A stretch of 30,903 nt of DNA from Burkholderiales bacterium (GCA_025929745.1 JAICPQ010000004.1:1-30903); one strand, 5' to 3'. Counted from the stretch's first letter, positions 8,763 to 20,467 are shown. Made by a program: numbers and translations. Notes: a model not told the origin generated them from the sequence alone.

Positions 8763-9896
8763 TTACGGTGTCTGCACCACATCGAGCGGAGAGACCGGCC
8801 TCGTGACCTGCATGACGAGCGCATAGGATATCCGGTCGAACACGCGAAACACAAACGCGAGTCCCGCGCGCTCGTCGGGCAGCTGAATCTGCGCATCAGC
8901 GGCTCCGCGCCGCTTGGTCACGTCACGGACCGTGCCGCCACGGTTGTACAGCGCGAGCACGTGTCCGACCTCGATGCCGTCGGCTTTGCCGCGGTTGATG
9001 CTGATTACCGACTGCGGACCCGCTTCACCGACCTGCGCCACGCCACCGTAGATCGCGATTACGCGACCGCGGATCTTGGTGCTCGGTGCGTGGGGCACGT
9101 AATTCACCGGTTGCGGCCTTCCCGCGGCGACAAGCTTGTCGCCGGCTTCCACTTCCTGCACCGCGCTCGTCAACACCACCGTCGCCGGCTCGCCGGGACG
9201 CGTCAACTGCGCCGTGCCGAGATAGACCGCCTCGTAGCCCAAAGTCTTGTTCGTATCGGGATCCACGAGCGGTACGCCCTTGCGGTAGACATACCAGGTC
9301 TCATCCGTGGCCTTGCCGAGGCCGCGCACGTAAGCCGAATTGCCCGCCGCGAGCACCACGCGGTCGGCTTGGGTCGCCACGATGGTCGGTGCCTTCTCCA
9401 AGCCGTCAGGTTCCACCACGAGCGGACGGGAAAGGAACGGCTCGATCGCCGCGGGCGGAATGCTGGGGATTTCCTGACGCGCCAGTGATTCGGCGCGCAC
9501 CCGCGGCGCTAGCTTTACCGTGCCGGCCGGCACGCCAGCCGACGTCCCCGGCGCGGTGCCCGGATCCGCTCCCCGGCCCGGCGTCCCCTCGGTGCCCGGG
9601 GCGACAATAGCGAGGCGCCCTTTCTCCCGGTCAAGCAGGATGACGTAACCTGGGTAAATAAGGTGCGGGTTCCGGATCTGTTCCCGGTTCATGTTCCAGA
9701 GTTCCGGCCAGCGCCACGGCGAATCGGTGTAGCGCTGCGAGATGCCCCAAAGCGTGTCGCCGCGGACAACTACGTACCGATCGGGTGCGTCGGCCTTGAT
9801 GACGAGGGGGCTTGATGTGCCCGGCGTCTGCCCGAGGACGCTTCCAGGCAATAAGAAAGCGAGCGCTATGATAGACTTACGCACTAGCTGGACCAT
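8763..9896 (-). CDS. LysM-domain exported protein
   Basis: This is a secreted or periplasmic protein with one LysM peptidoglycan-binding module. The chosen ATG at 9896 gives MVQLVRKSIIALAFLLPGSVLGQ, a clean signal peptide, preceded by AAGGGA about 9 nt upstream. An extension to 9989 would put 31 polar residues ahead of it and read through the promoter. The LysM repeat follows at about residues 40-90 (RYVVVRGDTLWGISQRYTDSP...NPHLIYPGYVILL). Then comes a Gly/Pro/Thr-rich linker and a beta-rich C-terminal domain of about 230 residues that I do not recognise beyond its regular presence beside dprA in betaproteobacteria. The full product is 377 residues. It is the first gene of the operon with dprA, smg and topB and is divergent from def. 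A cell-wall role is inferred. Confidence 0.9.
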   Translation of the reverse strand: MVQLVRKSIIALAFLLPGSVLGQTPGTSSPLVIKADAPDRYVVVRGDTLWGISQRYTDSPWRWPELWNMNREQIRNPHLIYPGYVILLDREKGRLAIVAPGTEGTPGRGADPGTAPGTSAGVPAGTVKLAPRVRAESLARQEIPSIPPAAIEPFLSRPLVVEPDGLEKAPTIVATQADRVVLAAGNSAYVRGLGKATDETWYVYRKGVPLVDPDTNKTLGYEAVYLGTAQLTRPGEPATVVLTSAVQEVEAGDKLVAAGRPQPVNYVPHAPSTKIRGRVIAIYGGVAQVGEAGPQSVISINRGKADGIEVGHVLALYNRGGTVRDVTKRRGAADAQIQLPDERAGLAFVFRVFDRISYALVMQVTRPVSPLDVVQTP

Positions 9897-9950
9897 GGCG
9901 ACCCGTCCCTTTCGCGGTTCCCGGACCGGTTGGAAGTCGGTTGTTAACTG

Positions 9951-9981
9951 CTTATATGCTGCCTGAGATTGTCCATATAAT
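9951..9981. promoter_or_regulatory. Symmetrical divergent promoter between LysM gene and def
   Basis: The plus strand has a perfect -10 TATAAT (9976-9981) with TTATAT (9952-9957) 18 bp upstream. The minus strand has TATAAG (9956-9951) with TTATAT (9980-9975) 18 bp upstream. The arrangement rests on a 7-bp inverted repeat, TTATATG (9952-9958) and CATATAA (9974-9980). Each arm thus serves as -10 for one gene and as a weak -35 for the other. It lies 20 bp before def and 54 bp before the LysM start. Confidence 0.5.
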
Positions 9982-10001
9982 CCATTCAATTTGCAAGTGA
10001 A

Positions 10002-10505
10002 ATGGCCCGTTTAAACATCCTCCGCTATCCCGACGCTCGGCTCCACAAGGTTGCTGCTCCGGTTACCGTTTTCGACGAAGGCCTAAAAAGGCTGGTGGCC
10101 GACATGGCGGAGACCATGTACACCGCACCGGGGATCGGCCTTGCCGCTATCCAGGTGGACGTGGCCAAGCAAGTCATCGTGGTGGATGTCTCCGAGCGGC
10201 GCGACTCGCTCGTGGTGCTGGTGAATCCCGAAATCCTCGAAGCCACAGGCAACTCCGACATCGAGGAAGGCTGCCTCTCCGTGCCGGGCATCTACGAGCT
10301 CGTCGAGCGCGCGGAGCGCGTGAAAGTGCGCGCGTACGACCGGAATGGCAACGCCTTTACCCTCGAAGCCCAGGGCTTGCTCGCGGTGTGCATCCAGCAT
10401 GAGATGGATCACCTGAAGGGCAAGGTGTTCGTCGAGCACCTGTCGCAACTCAAGCAGCAGCGCATCCGCGCCAAGCTCGCCAAGCAGCTGCGCAAGTCAG
10501 CCTGA
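10002..10505 (+). CDS. def: Peptide deformylase
   Basis: This metal hydrolase removes the formyl group from the N-terminal methionine of nascent proteins. The 167-residue product has all three family motifs: GIGLAAIQ (about residues 44-51), EEGCLSVP (about 88-95, with the metal-ligand Cys) and QHEMDHLKG (about 132-140, with two metal-ligand His and the catalytic Glu). The ATG at 10002 follows a consensus -10 element at 9976-9981 and a weak AAGTGA ribosome site. It begins the block def-fmt-rsmB and is followed 13 bp later by fmt, the enzyme that adds the formyl group. Confidence 0.97.
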   Translation: MARLNILRYPDARLHKVAAPVTVFDEGLKRLVADMAETMYTAPGIGLAAIQVDVAKQVIVVDVSERRDSLVVLVNPEILEATGNSDIEEGCLSVPGIYELVERAERVKVRAYDRNGNAFTLEAQGLLAVCIQHEMDHLKGKVFVEHLSQLKQQRIRAKLAKQLRKSA

Positions 10506-10518
10506 TCCGAACGCTTTC

Positions 10519-11442
10519 CTGCGGCTAGTCTTCGCCGGCACCCCCGAGTTCGCGCAGCGCGCGCTCGCGGCCGTCACGGCGGCTGGCCACGAGGTGGCGC
10601 TGGTCCTCACGCAGCCCGATCGCCCTGCCGGTCGCGGGCTCGAACCGCGCACGAGCGCGGTTAAGCAGTTAGCGCTTGCCTCCGGTATCCCGGTCGCGGA
10701 ACCTCGAACTCTGCGCGGACCGGGCGCTGACATCGAGCGCGTACGAGCGCTAGCGCCGGACGCGCTAGTGGTGGCCGCTTACGGCCTGTTACTGCCGCCT
10801 CCCCTTCTAGAGGTGGGTCGGCACGGTGCCTTCAACATTCATGCCTCGCTCTTGCCGCGCTGGCGCGGCGCCGCGCCTATCCAACGGGCGATCCTGGCCG
10901 GAGACACGGACACCGGTATCTCGATCATGCAAATGGACACCGGGCTCGACACCGGAGCGATCGTGCTGCAACGCCGCGTTGCCATTGACGCTGACGATGA
11001 CGCCGGCACGCTTCACGACAAGCTGGCCGCTCTCGGCGGCGCGGCGATCGTCGATGCGCTGGCATTGATCGAACGCGGTCATGCCGTGGCCACACCACAA
11101 TCGACTGGCGGCGTGACCTACGCACCGAAGATCGGCAAGCAGGAAACGCGGCTCCTATGGTCTCGTTCGGCCTTCGAGCTCGAGCGTGCCGTGCGCGCTT
11201 TTCGGCCATCACCTGGCGCCTTCACACTACTGGCCGGCGAAGCTCTGAAAATCTGGCGCGCTCGCGTGGTTGCCGGGCAAGGGGCGCCAGGCGCGGTGCT
11301 CGATGCCGGCAACGAGCTCGTCGTGGCGTGCGGCAACGACGCGCTCGCAATCTCGGAGCTGCAACGGCCAGGCAGCCGCCGGCTCAAAGCGCGCGAGTTC
11401 CTGCGCGGGCACCGGCTCGCCCCGGGGCGGCGCTTCGATTGA
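10519..11442 (+). CDS. fmt: Methionyl-tRNA formyltransferase, apparent CTG start
   Basis: Fmt transfers a formyl group from 10-formyltetrahydrofolate to initiator Met-tRNA. The N-terminal fold begins LRLVFAGTPEFAQRALAAV, but this frame has no ATG, GTG or TTG before it; the codon where Met is expected is CTG at 10519. With that start the product is 307 residues, and the catalytic residues fall at Asn106 and His108 (FNIHASLLPRWRGAAPI) and Asp144 (MDTGLDTG), exactly the E. coli numbering. The first GTG, at 10594, would delete the GTPEF strand. No clear ribosome binding site precedes CTG; the def stop is 13 bp upstream, so coupling is possible. The stop overlaps the rsmB start (TTGA). Gene identity is secure; the start could also be a sequencing error of an ATG. 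Confidence 0.93.
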   Translation: MRLVFAGTPEFAQRALAAVTAAGHEVALVLTQPDRPAGRGLEPRTSAVKQLALASGIPVAEPRTLRGPGADIERVRALAPDALVVAAYGLLLPPPLLEVGRHGAFNIHASLLPRWRGAAPIQRAILAGDTDTGISIMQMDTGLDTGAIVLQRRVAIDADDDAGTLHDKLAALGGAAIVDALALIERGHAVATPQSTGGVTYAPKIGKQETRLLWSRSAFELERAVRAFRPSPGAFTLLAGEALKIWRARVVAGQGAPGAVLDAGNELVVACGNDALAISELQRPGSRRLKAREFLRGHRLAPGRRFD

Positions 11443-12680
11443 GCGCACTCGCCGCAGACCTGGCGCAGGCCGCGCGTATCGTTGCGCGCGTGGCCGGCGG
11501 GGCAAGCCTGGCCGACGAATTCGATCCGCGGCCCGCGATCATCGATCTTACGCACGGCACGCTGCGCCGCTACGGCCGCGTGCAGGCGATCGTGCGCGAG
11601 CTTTCGCACCGCGCACGCAGCGATACGCTGGTGGAAGCCCTGCTGTGGTGCGCGCTTTATGCGTTGGAGTCGCAACGCTATGCCGACTACGCCGTTGTCG
11701 ACCAGGCGGTGCGCGCGTGCGCTGCGATCGAGCGCTGGAGCGCGAAAAGCTACGTGAACGCGCTGATGCGCGCGTTCCTGCGTTCGCGCGCTTCGCTGGA
11801 AGGCCGAATCCAAGCCAATGTCGAGGCGCGCCACCAGCATCCGCTTTGGTGGATCGAGCTTCTCGAGCGCGCTTATCCGGAGCAATGGAGTGCCATCTTG
11901 GCGACGGGCAACACCCACCCGCCCATGTGCCTGCGCGTCAACCGGCGGCGCTGCTCTTCGCACGAGTATCGAGACAAGCTGCAAGCGCGCGGAATCGCGG
12001 CGCGCGCGCTCGGCGAAGAAACTTTGCTTCTGGAAGCGCCGGTGCCGATGGAGCGCCTACCCGGCTTCGCTGAAGGCGAGGTTTCGGTGCAGGACGCGGG
12101 CGCACAAAGGGCGGCCCAGTGTATCGACCTGCGGGCCGGGCAGCGCGTCCTTGACGCCTGCGCCGCCCCGGGCGGCAAGGCGGGCCACATGCTGGAGAAG
12201 GCCGACGTGGAGCTGACCGCGCTCGAAGCCGACGCCGCCCGCTGCGCGCGGCTGACTGCGAATCTCGCGCGCCTCGGCTTGCGCGCGCGCATCAAGCACG
12301 CTGACTGCACGCGCATCGACGACTGGTGGGATGCGCAGCCATTCGAGCGCATTCTTGCCGACGTGCCGTGCACCGCTTCGGGAATCGTGCGGCGCCATCC
12401 CGACATCAAGTGGCTGCGCCGCGCGAGTGACGTCGAACAGTTCGCGGACCGCCAGGCGCTTATTCTCGACGCGCTTTGGCGCGTGCTTCGACCGGGTGGT
12501 AAATTGCTGTATGCCACCTGCTCGGTATTTCCGCAGGAGAACGACGTCGTGATCGACGCGTTCCTCAGCCGGGCACCGCTCGCGCGTCGTGTCGCGCTTC
12601 CCGATGGGTCGGCGGCGCAGGGACTGCCGAACGCCGAGCGCGACGGTTTCTATTACGCGCTGATCGAAAAGCACACCTGA
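11439..12680 (+). CDS. rsmB: 16S rRNA (cytosine-967-C5)-methyltransferase RsmB
   Basis: This is a SAM-dependent RNA m5C methyltransferase acting on C967 of 16S rRNA. The 413-residue protein has an N-terminal NusB-like RNA-binding domain (about residues 1-140) and a Rossmann methyltransferase domain. Visible are the SAM-binding motif DACAAPGGKAGHMLE and two catalytic cysteines, in DVPCTASG (about residue 311) and YATCSVF (about 361). The TTG at 11439 overlaps the fmt stop in a TTGA junction and gives MSALAADLAQAARIV, a normal family start. The long upstream extension of the frame is only the fmt gene read out of phase. The second-last motif residue is Val (DVPC) rather than the more common Ala, a conservative change. 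It is followed 10 bp later by the DUF4390 gene. Confidence 0.95.
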   Translation: MSALAADLAQAARIVARVAGGASLADEFDPRPAIIDLTHGTLRRYGRVQAIVRELSHRARSDTLVEALLWCALYALESQRYADYAVVDQAVRACAAIERWSAKSYVNALMRAFLRSRASLEGRIQANVEARHQHPLWWIELLERAYPEQWSAILATGNTHPPMCLRVNRRRCSSHEYRDKLQARGIAARALGEETLLLEAPVPMERLPGFAEGEVSVQDAGAQRAAQCIDLRAGQRVLDACAAPGGKAGHMLEKADVELTALEADAARCARLTANLARLGLRARIKHADCTRIDDWWDAQPFERILADVPCTASGIVRRHPDIKWLRRASDVEQFADRQALILDALWRVLRPGGKLLYATCSVFPQENDVVIDAFLSRAPLARRVALPDGSAAQGLPNAERDGFYYALIEKHT

Positions 12681-12690
12681 AGCGGGGCGG

Positions 12691-13254
12691 ATGCGCCGCG
12701 TCGCTTTGCTCACCCTTGTCGCCGGGCTCGCCACGCTGCTCTCGTTTGCGCCGGCGGCGCTCGCCGACGAAATCGAGGTGCGTGAAGTCGCCCTGCGCCG
12801 GGTCGACGACGGGCTCGCGCTCGATGCCGATTTCGCCTTCGAACTGACACCGCGCCTCGCCGACGTGGTGGCGAACGGGGTGCCGCTGTATTTCACGGTC
12901 GAGTTCGAGCTCAAGCGCCGGCGCTGGTACTGGTTCGACGAGACGGCGGCCGCGCGACGCCTGCATCTGCGCCTGTCCTATCATGCGCTCTCGCGGCAGT
13001 ACCGGCTTTCCAGCGGCCTGCTGCAGCAAAGCTTCGCCTCGCTGGAGGAGGCTCTGAACGTGCTCAAGCGCGTGCGTAACTGGGTTGTGGTGGACCGCAA
13101 CCTGCGCTTCGCAAACGCGGACTACGATGCGGCGTTGCGCATGCGTTTGGATACCGCGCTTTTGCCCAAGCCGTTCCAGCTTTCCGCGCTGACGGGGCGC
13201 GACCTGCACCTGGAGTCGCCGTGGAAGCGCTTCATCGTGCGGCCACCGATATGA
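12691..13254 (+). CDS. DUF4390 exported protein
   Basis: This is a 187-residue protein with an N-terminal signal peptide (hydrophobic stretch from about residue 4 to 24, ending AALADE). The mature part is beta-rich with the DUF4390 pattern, including VPLYFTVEFELKRRRWYWFD, and LQQSFASLEEALNVLKRVRNW in the middle. Its function is unknown. In betaproteobacteria this family usually sits directly upstream of an NtrY-type kinase, as here: its TGA stop overlaps the ntrY ATG (ATGA at 13251-13254). That coupling suggests a periplasmic partner or accessory of the kinase, which is an inference only. Confidence 0.88.
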   Translation: MRRVALLTLVAGLATLLSFAPAALADEIEVREVALRRVDDGLALDADFAFELTPRLADVVANGVPLYFTVEFELKRRRWYWFDETAAARRLHLRLSYHALSRQYRLSSGLLQQSFASLEEALNVLKRVRNWVVVDRNLRFANADYDAALRMRLDTALLPKPFQLSALTGRDLHLESPWKRFIVRPPI

Positions 13255-15317
13255 AACTGCTCGTGCTCATCGGCGGCGGCGTAGCGGTGGTGGGGCTATT
13301 TCTGCTCGCTACCGCGAGCGCGGACACCGCGCTTTTCGCGCGTCATTACCCGCTCCTCCTCGCGGTCAACGCGGCGCTCGCTGCATTGCTGGCCGCGCTC
13401 GTGGTGATCCAGCTGGTTTTGCTCGCGCGTCGGCATCGCGCCCGTGTATTCGGCGCCCGGCTCACGCTGCGATTGCTCGCGCGGTTCGCCGCGCTCGCGG
13501 TGGTTCCGGGCGTCATTGTCTACACCGTGTCGGTCCTATTTCTTGCGCGCTCCATCGAGTCTTGGTTTGACGTCAAGGTCGATGCCGCGCTCGAAGGCGG
13601 CATCCACCTCGGGCAGCAGGTCATGGACCAAATGAGTATCGAGTTGCAGTCCAAAGCGCGCGCCATAGCCTCCGATCTGGCCGAGCGCGCGCCCGCGCCG
13701 CCCGCAGCGCAGCTGGAGCGCCTGCGCGCGCAGCTCGGCGTCGAAGAGGCCGTCGTGGTCAGCGCGAGCGGTCGGTTGATCGCCAGCGCTGCTCAGGACG
13801 TCGCGCGCCTCGTGCCCGAGTTGCCGACGAACCAGGCCCTGCGCCAGGCGCGTCTCGCGCGCGCCTACAGCGCGGTGGACGCCGCGGTGGGACGCCCGCT
13901 CGCGCTGCGCGTCGTCGTGCCGGTCGATTGGCCGGGAGAGATGCGTTTCCTCCAGCTGCGCCACAGCGTGCCCCCGCTCTTCGCGCAAAGCGCCGAAGCG
14001 GTGGAGGGCGCGTACCGAGACTACCGCGAGCTCGCCATTTCGCGCGAGGGGCTGAAAAACATCTATATCGTCACGCTGACATTCGCTCTGCTCATGGCGC
14101 TCTTCATCGCAGTGGCAGCCGCGGCGACGCAATCCGGGCTTCTCGCCGAGCCGCTCGCGAATCTGGCGCAGGCCACGCAGGCGGTGGCGCGCGGCGACTT
14201 TTCGCGCCGTGCGCCCGTGACGAGCCGCGACGAGCTCGGCGTGCTGACCGAGTCTTTCAACTCGATGACGCGCCAGCTCGAGGACGCGCACCGCGGCATG
14301 GAAGCCAATCGCCTTGCCCTCGAGGGTGCGAAGGTGCGCCTCGAGAGCATTCTTGCGAATCTGTCCGCGGGCGTTCTGGTTTTCGACCATGAGCTCGCGC
14401 TCTCGATATCGAACCATGGCGCGGCCGCGATCCTGGGCGGCGAGCTTGAGGCCTTCGCAGCGCAGATGCACGCGCATTTTTCCGCGCAGGGCGATGCTTC
14501 ATGGCAGCTCGAGCTTCAGCTCAAGGGCACCGGCAAGACGCTGCACGCGCGCGGCGCGCGGCTGCCGCAAGCCACCGGCGGCGGCGCGGTCGTGGTGTTC
14601 GACGACATCACGCGCCTCATCCAGGCGCAGCGTGCGACCGCCTGGGCCGAAGTCGCGCGCCGGCTTGCGCACGAGATCAAGAACCCGCTCACTCCGATCC
14701 AGCTCTCCGCCGAGCGCCTGGAGATGAAGCTCGGCGAGCGACTATCGCGCGAGGATGCAGACATTTTGCGGCGGGCCACCGAAACAATCGTCCATCAGGT
14801 GTCTGCGCTCAAGGCGATGGTGGACGATTTCCGGGACTACGCGCGCATGCCGGCGCCGGAGCCCGCGCCGCTCGACTTGAACGCGCTGGTGCGCCAGGTG
14901 CTCGCTCTGTACGAGAATTCCAGTGTGCCGATCGCGAAACATCTTGCCGAGGGCCTGCCGGCGGTCTGGGCCGACGGCGCGCAGATCCGGCAGGTGATCC
15001 ATAATCTTGTGCAGAACGCCCAGGACGCGCTCGAAACCCAGGCGCAACGCGGCGCGGCGCCTTCCATCGAGGTGCGCACCGAGCTCTCGGGCGACCGCGT
15101 GCGCCTCGCCGTGTCGGACAATGGCGCAGGCTTTCCGGCGGAGCTGATGGCCCGCATTTTCGAGCCCTACGTCACCACGAAGCCGCGCGGCACGGGTCTC
15201 GGTCTTGCCATCGTCAAGAAGATCGTGGACGAACACCACGGCGCGGTCACGATCGAGAACCGGCCGAGCCGCGGCGCATCGGTGAGCGTGCTGTTGCCCC
15301 TCGCGAAGGCGGCCTGA
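13251..15317 (+). CDS. ntrY: NtrY-type membrane sensor histidine kinase
   Basis: This 688-residue sensor kinase is presumed to phosphorylate the adjacent response regulator. The ATG at 13251 overlaps the DUF4390 stop; an upstream in-frame ATG at 13221 would add only ten residues from the other gene. Three hydrophobic segments occupy about residues 3-100, then a periplasmic region to about 268, then a fourth membrane segment at 270-295. HAMP follows (ARGDFSRRAPV...), then a PAS-like region (about 365-450). The HisKA site is RLAHEIKNPLTP with His474. The N box has Asn589 (LVQNAQDAL), then DNGAGFP, and the G box GTGLGLAIVKKI begins near 647. All catalytic boxes are intact. The family name NtrY rests on architecture and synteny; the signal is not visible from sequence. 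Confidence 0.9.
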   Translation: MKLLVLIGGGVAVVGLFLLATASADTALFARHYPLLLAVNAALAALLAALVVIQLVLLARRHRARVFGARLTLRLLARFAALAVVPGVIVYTVSVLFLARSIESWFDVKVDAALEGGIHLGQQVMDQMSIELQSKARAIASDLAERAPAPPAAQLERLRAQLGVEEAVVVSASGRLIASAAQDVARLVPELPTNQALRQARLARAYSAVDAAVGRPLALRVVVPVDWPGEMRFLQLRHSVPPLFAQSAEAVEGAYRDYRELAISREGLKNIYIVTLTFALLMALFIAVAAAATQSGLLAEPLANLAQATQAVARGDFSRRAPVTSRDELGVLTESFNSMTRQLEDAHRGMEANRLALEGAKVRLESILANLSAGVLVFDHELALSISNHGAAAILGGELEAFAAQMHAHFSAQGDASWQLELQLKGTGKTLHARGARLPQATGGGAVVVFDDITRLIQAQRATAWAEVARRLAHEIKNPLTPIQLSAERLEMKLGERLSREDADILRRATETIVHQVSALKAMVDDFRDYARMPAPEPAPLDLNALVRQVLALYENSSVPIAKHLAEGLPAVWADGAQIRQVIHNLVQNAQDALETQAQRGAAPSIEVRTELSGDRVRLAVSDNGAGFPAELMARIFEPYVTTKPRGTGLGLAIVKKIVDEHHGAVTIENRPSRGASVSVLLPLAKAA

Positions 15318-15318
15318 C

Positions 15319-16566
15319 GTGGCGCAAATCCTAGTCGTGGATGATGAAGTCGGAATCCGCGAGCTTCTCTCCGAGATCCTGGCCGACGAGGGGCATCAGG
15401 TGATGCTCGCCGAGAGCGCGGGCGATGCGCGCCGGCTGCGCGAGCGCGCGCGGCCCGACCTGGTACTGCTCGACATCTGGATGCCCGATGCCGACGGCAT
15501 CACGCTGCTCAAGGAATGGGCCGCGAGCGGCCAGCTCACCATGCCGGTGGTCATGATGTCGGGCCATGCCACCATCGAAACGGCGGTCGAGGCCACGCGC
15601 ATCGGCGCGCTCGATTTCCTGGAGAAGCCGATCGCCCTGCAACGCCTCCTCGCCACCGTGAAGCGCGCGCTGCGCAACCCGGAGGCTGCGGCGGCGCCGC
15701 AGCTTTCCATTGCCGCGCTTGGGCGCGCACCGGCCCTCGCCGAGGTCAAGAAGCGCCTCGCGCAGCTCGGCGGTTCCGGCGCGCCGCTTCTGTTGCGCGG
15801 CGAACGCGGCATGCGCGCAGAACTTTTCGCGCGCCTGCTCGCCGCGCCCAACGCGCCGTTCATCGGCGGCGCGGAGCTCCTCTCGCAACCGCCCTCGGAG
15901 CTGCTCGCGAAGGCGGCGGGCGGGATTCTGTTCATCGCCGATCTGAGCCGGCTCGGGCACGCGGAACAGCGTAACCTGGAATTTCTCCTGCCACGCGCAG
16001 AGAAGCAGCGCGTGCGCCTGGTTTCGTTTTCGCCGCTCGACCTGCGCACGCTTGCCGAGAAGGCGGACTTCAACCCAGAGCTTGGCGCGCGCCTGGGCGA
16101 GCTCACGCTCAAGTTACCCCCGGTGCGCGAATTCGCCGAGGATGTACCGGACCTCGCTTCGCTCATGCTGGCTCAGCTCGTCGAGGCGCGCGCCTGCCCG
16201 CCACGGCGTTTCGCCATCGCGGCACTGAACGCGCTGCGTCACCACGGCTGGCCGGGCAACCTCACGGAGCTGGAAAGCGTGGTCAAGGACCTCGCGTTAA
16301 GCACGCTCGAGGAGGAGGTGCAGCTGCATGACGTGGAGCGGGCGCTGGCCGCCCGTGCAGTGCCCGGCATGCTGCCGGAAGTGGCATTCGACCGGCCCTA
16401 CCGCGAAGCGCGCGAAGCTTTCGAGCGCGTGTATTTCGAGAACCTGCTCGCGCGCGAGAACGGCAGCATGTCGCGCGTCGCCGAGCGCTCGGGCCTCGAA
16501 CGCACGCACCTCTACCGCAAGCTCAAGGCGCTCGGGTTACCAGTTGGACGGCGCGAGGAGACCTAA
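15319..16566 (+). CDS. ntrX: NtrX-like response regulator with degenerate AAA+ domain
   Basis: This 415-residue regulator pairs with the kinase one base upstream. The start is GTG at 15319. The receiver domain is intact: Asp8 and Asp9, phospho-acceptor Asp52 (LLDIWMP), Ser81 and Lys103. The central domain aligns with the sigma-54 activator AAA+ domain but is broken. Where GESGTGKE is expected it reads GERGMRAE (residues 161-168), without the Walker A Lys. Walker B is GGILFIAD (201-208) instead of GGTLFLDE. Only 40 residues separate the two, against about 66 in NtrC, and no GAFTGA loop is present. A Fis-type helix-turn-helix closes the protein (SRVAERSGLERTHLYRKLKALG). It probably binds DNA and responds to phosphorylation, but should neither hydrolyse ATP nor open sigma-54 promoters. 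Its stop overlaps bTHX by 4 bp. Confidence 0.9.
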   Translation: MAQILVVDDEVGIRELLSEILADEGHQVMLAESAGDARRLRERARPDLVLLDIWMPDADGITLLKEWAASGQLTMPVVMMSGHATIETAVEATRIGALDFLEKPIALQRLLATVKRALRNPEAAAAPQLSIAALGRAPALAEVKKRLAQLGGSGAPLLLRGERGMRAELFARLLAAPNAPFIGGAELLSQPPSELLAKAAGGILFIADLSRLGHAEQRNLEFLLPRAEKQRVRLVSFSPLDLRTLAEKADFNPELGARLGELTLKLPPVREFAEDVPDLASLMLAQLVEARACPPRRFAIAALNALRHHGWPGNLTELESVVKDLALSTLEEEVQLHDVERALAARAVPGMLPEVAFDRPYREAREAFERVYFENLLARENGSMSRVAERSGLERTHLYRKLKALGLPVGRREET

Positions 16567-16661
16567 GTCTTCTTGGGTTTCTTGATGCGCTGCGGGCGCT
16601 TCTTGCCGTAGCTGCCCTTGTAGATCTTGCCGCGTCGCGTGCGCTTGTCGCCTTTTCCCAT
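16563..16661 (-). CDS. 30S ribosomal protein bTHX (32 residues)
   Basis: This very short gene is easily missed. It encodes MGKGDKRTRRGKIYKGSYGK followed by KRPQRIKKPKKT, a strongly basic peptide matching the bTHX/THX family of small-subunit ribosomal proteins, which share the MGKGDKRTRRGKI opening and a Lys/Arg-rich tail. bTHX lies in a cavity at the top of the 30S head and stabilises rRNA contacts. It is on the minus strand, 7 bp after the metH stop, and converges with ntrX (4-bp overlap). No Shine-Dalgarno sequence precedes its ATG. A consensus TATAAT (16673-16668) ends 6 bp before the ATG, so the message could be leaderless or translated from the metH transcript. Confidence 0.9.
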   Translation of the reverse strand: MGKGDKRTRRGKIYKGSYGKKRPQRIKKPKKT

Positions 16662-16668
16662 GCGACGA

Positions 16669-20352
<3,684 letters not shown>

Positions 20353-20363
20353 TGGCGAAAATG

Positions 20364-20395
20364 AAAAAGCCCGCTCGGCTTGCGAAAGAGCGGGC
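20364..20395 (-). terminator. Intrinsic terminator in the metH leader (attenuator)
   Basis: On the metH strand GCCCGCTC (20395-20388) and GAGCGGGC (20376-20369) form a perfect 8-bp stem with an 11-nt loop, followed at once by five T (20368-20364). It ends 11 bp before the metH start codon, so it can only act as a leader attenuator. Its 5' arm can alternatively pair with the riboswitch aptamer. Confidence 0.85.
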
Positions 20396-20406
20396 GCTCG
20401 GCGCGT

Positions 20407-20458
20407 CTCTTTAGCGGCATTTGTAACGCGCCCGCAAGCGGAGCATCAAATCGGCGCG
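20407..20458 (-). promoter_or_regulatory. SAM-II (metA-motif) riboswitch aptamer upstream of metH
   Basis: The minus-strand leader matches the SAM-II pattern. P1 is CGCGCC (20458-20453) with GGCGCG (20432-20427). The conserved loop GATTTGA follows the 5' strand, CTTGCGG precedes the 3' strand, and GTTACAAATG with CCGCTAAAG (20417-20409) follows. GCGG (20435-20432) and CCGC (20417-20414) can form the pseudoknot if P1 is shortened by one pair. SAM-II binds S-adenosylmethionine. An 8-nt segment GCGGGCGC (20435-20428) is perfectly complementary to GCGCCCGC (20397-20390), the 5' side of the terminator. The antiterminator therefore excludes both the aptamer and the terminator. The predicted logic is SAM bound, terminator forms, metH off. 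The match was made from memory of the family consensus; a covariance-model search would settle it. Confidence 0.85.
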
Positions 20459-20467
20459 GCGCGTGGG

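Noticed and set aside
11157..11438. N-terminal extension of the rsmB frame
   Set aside because: It is fmt read in another frame. The TTG at 11439 gives the family-typical start and a TTGA overlap.
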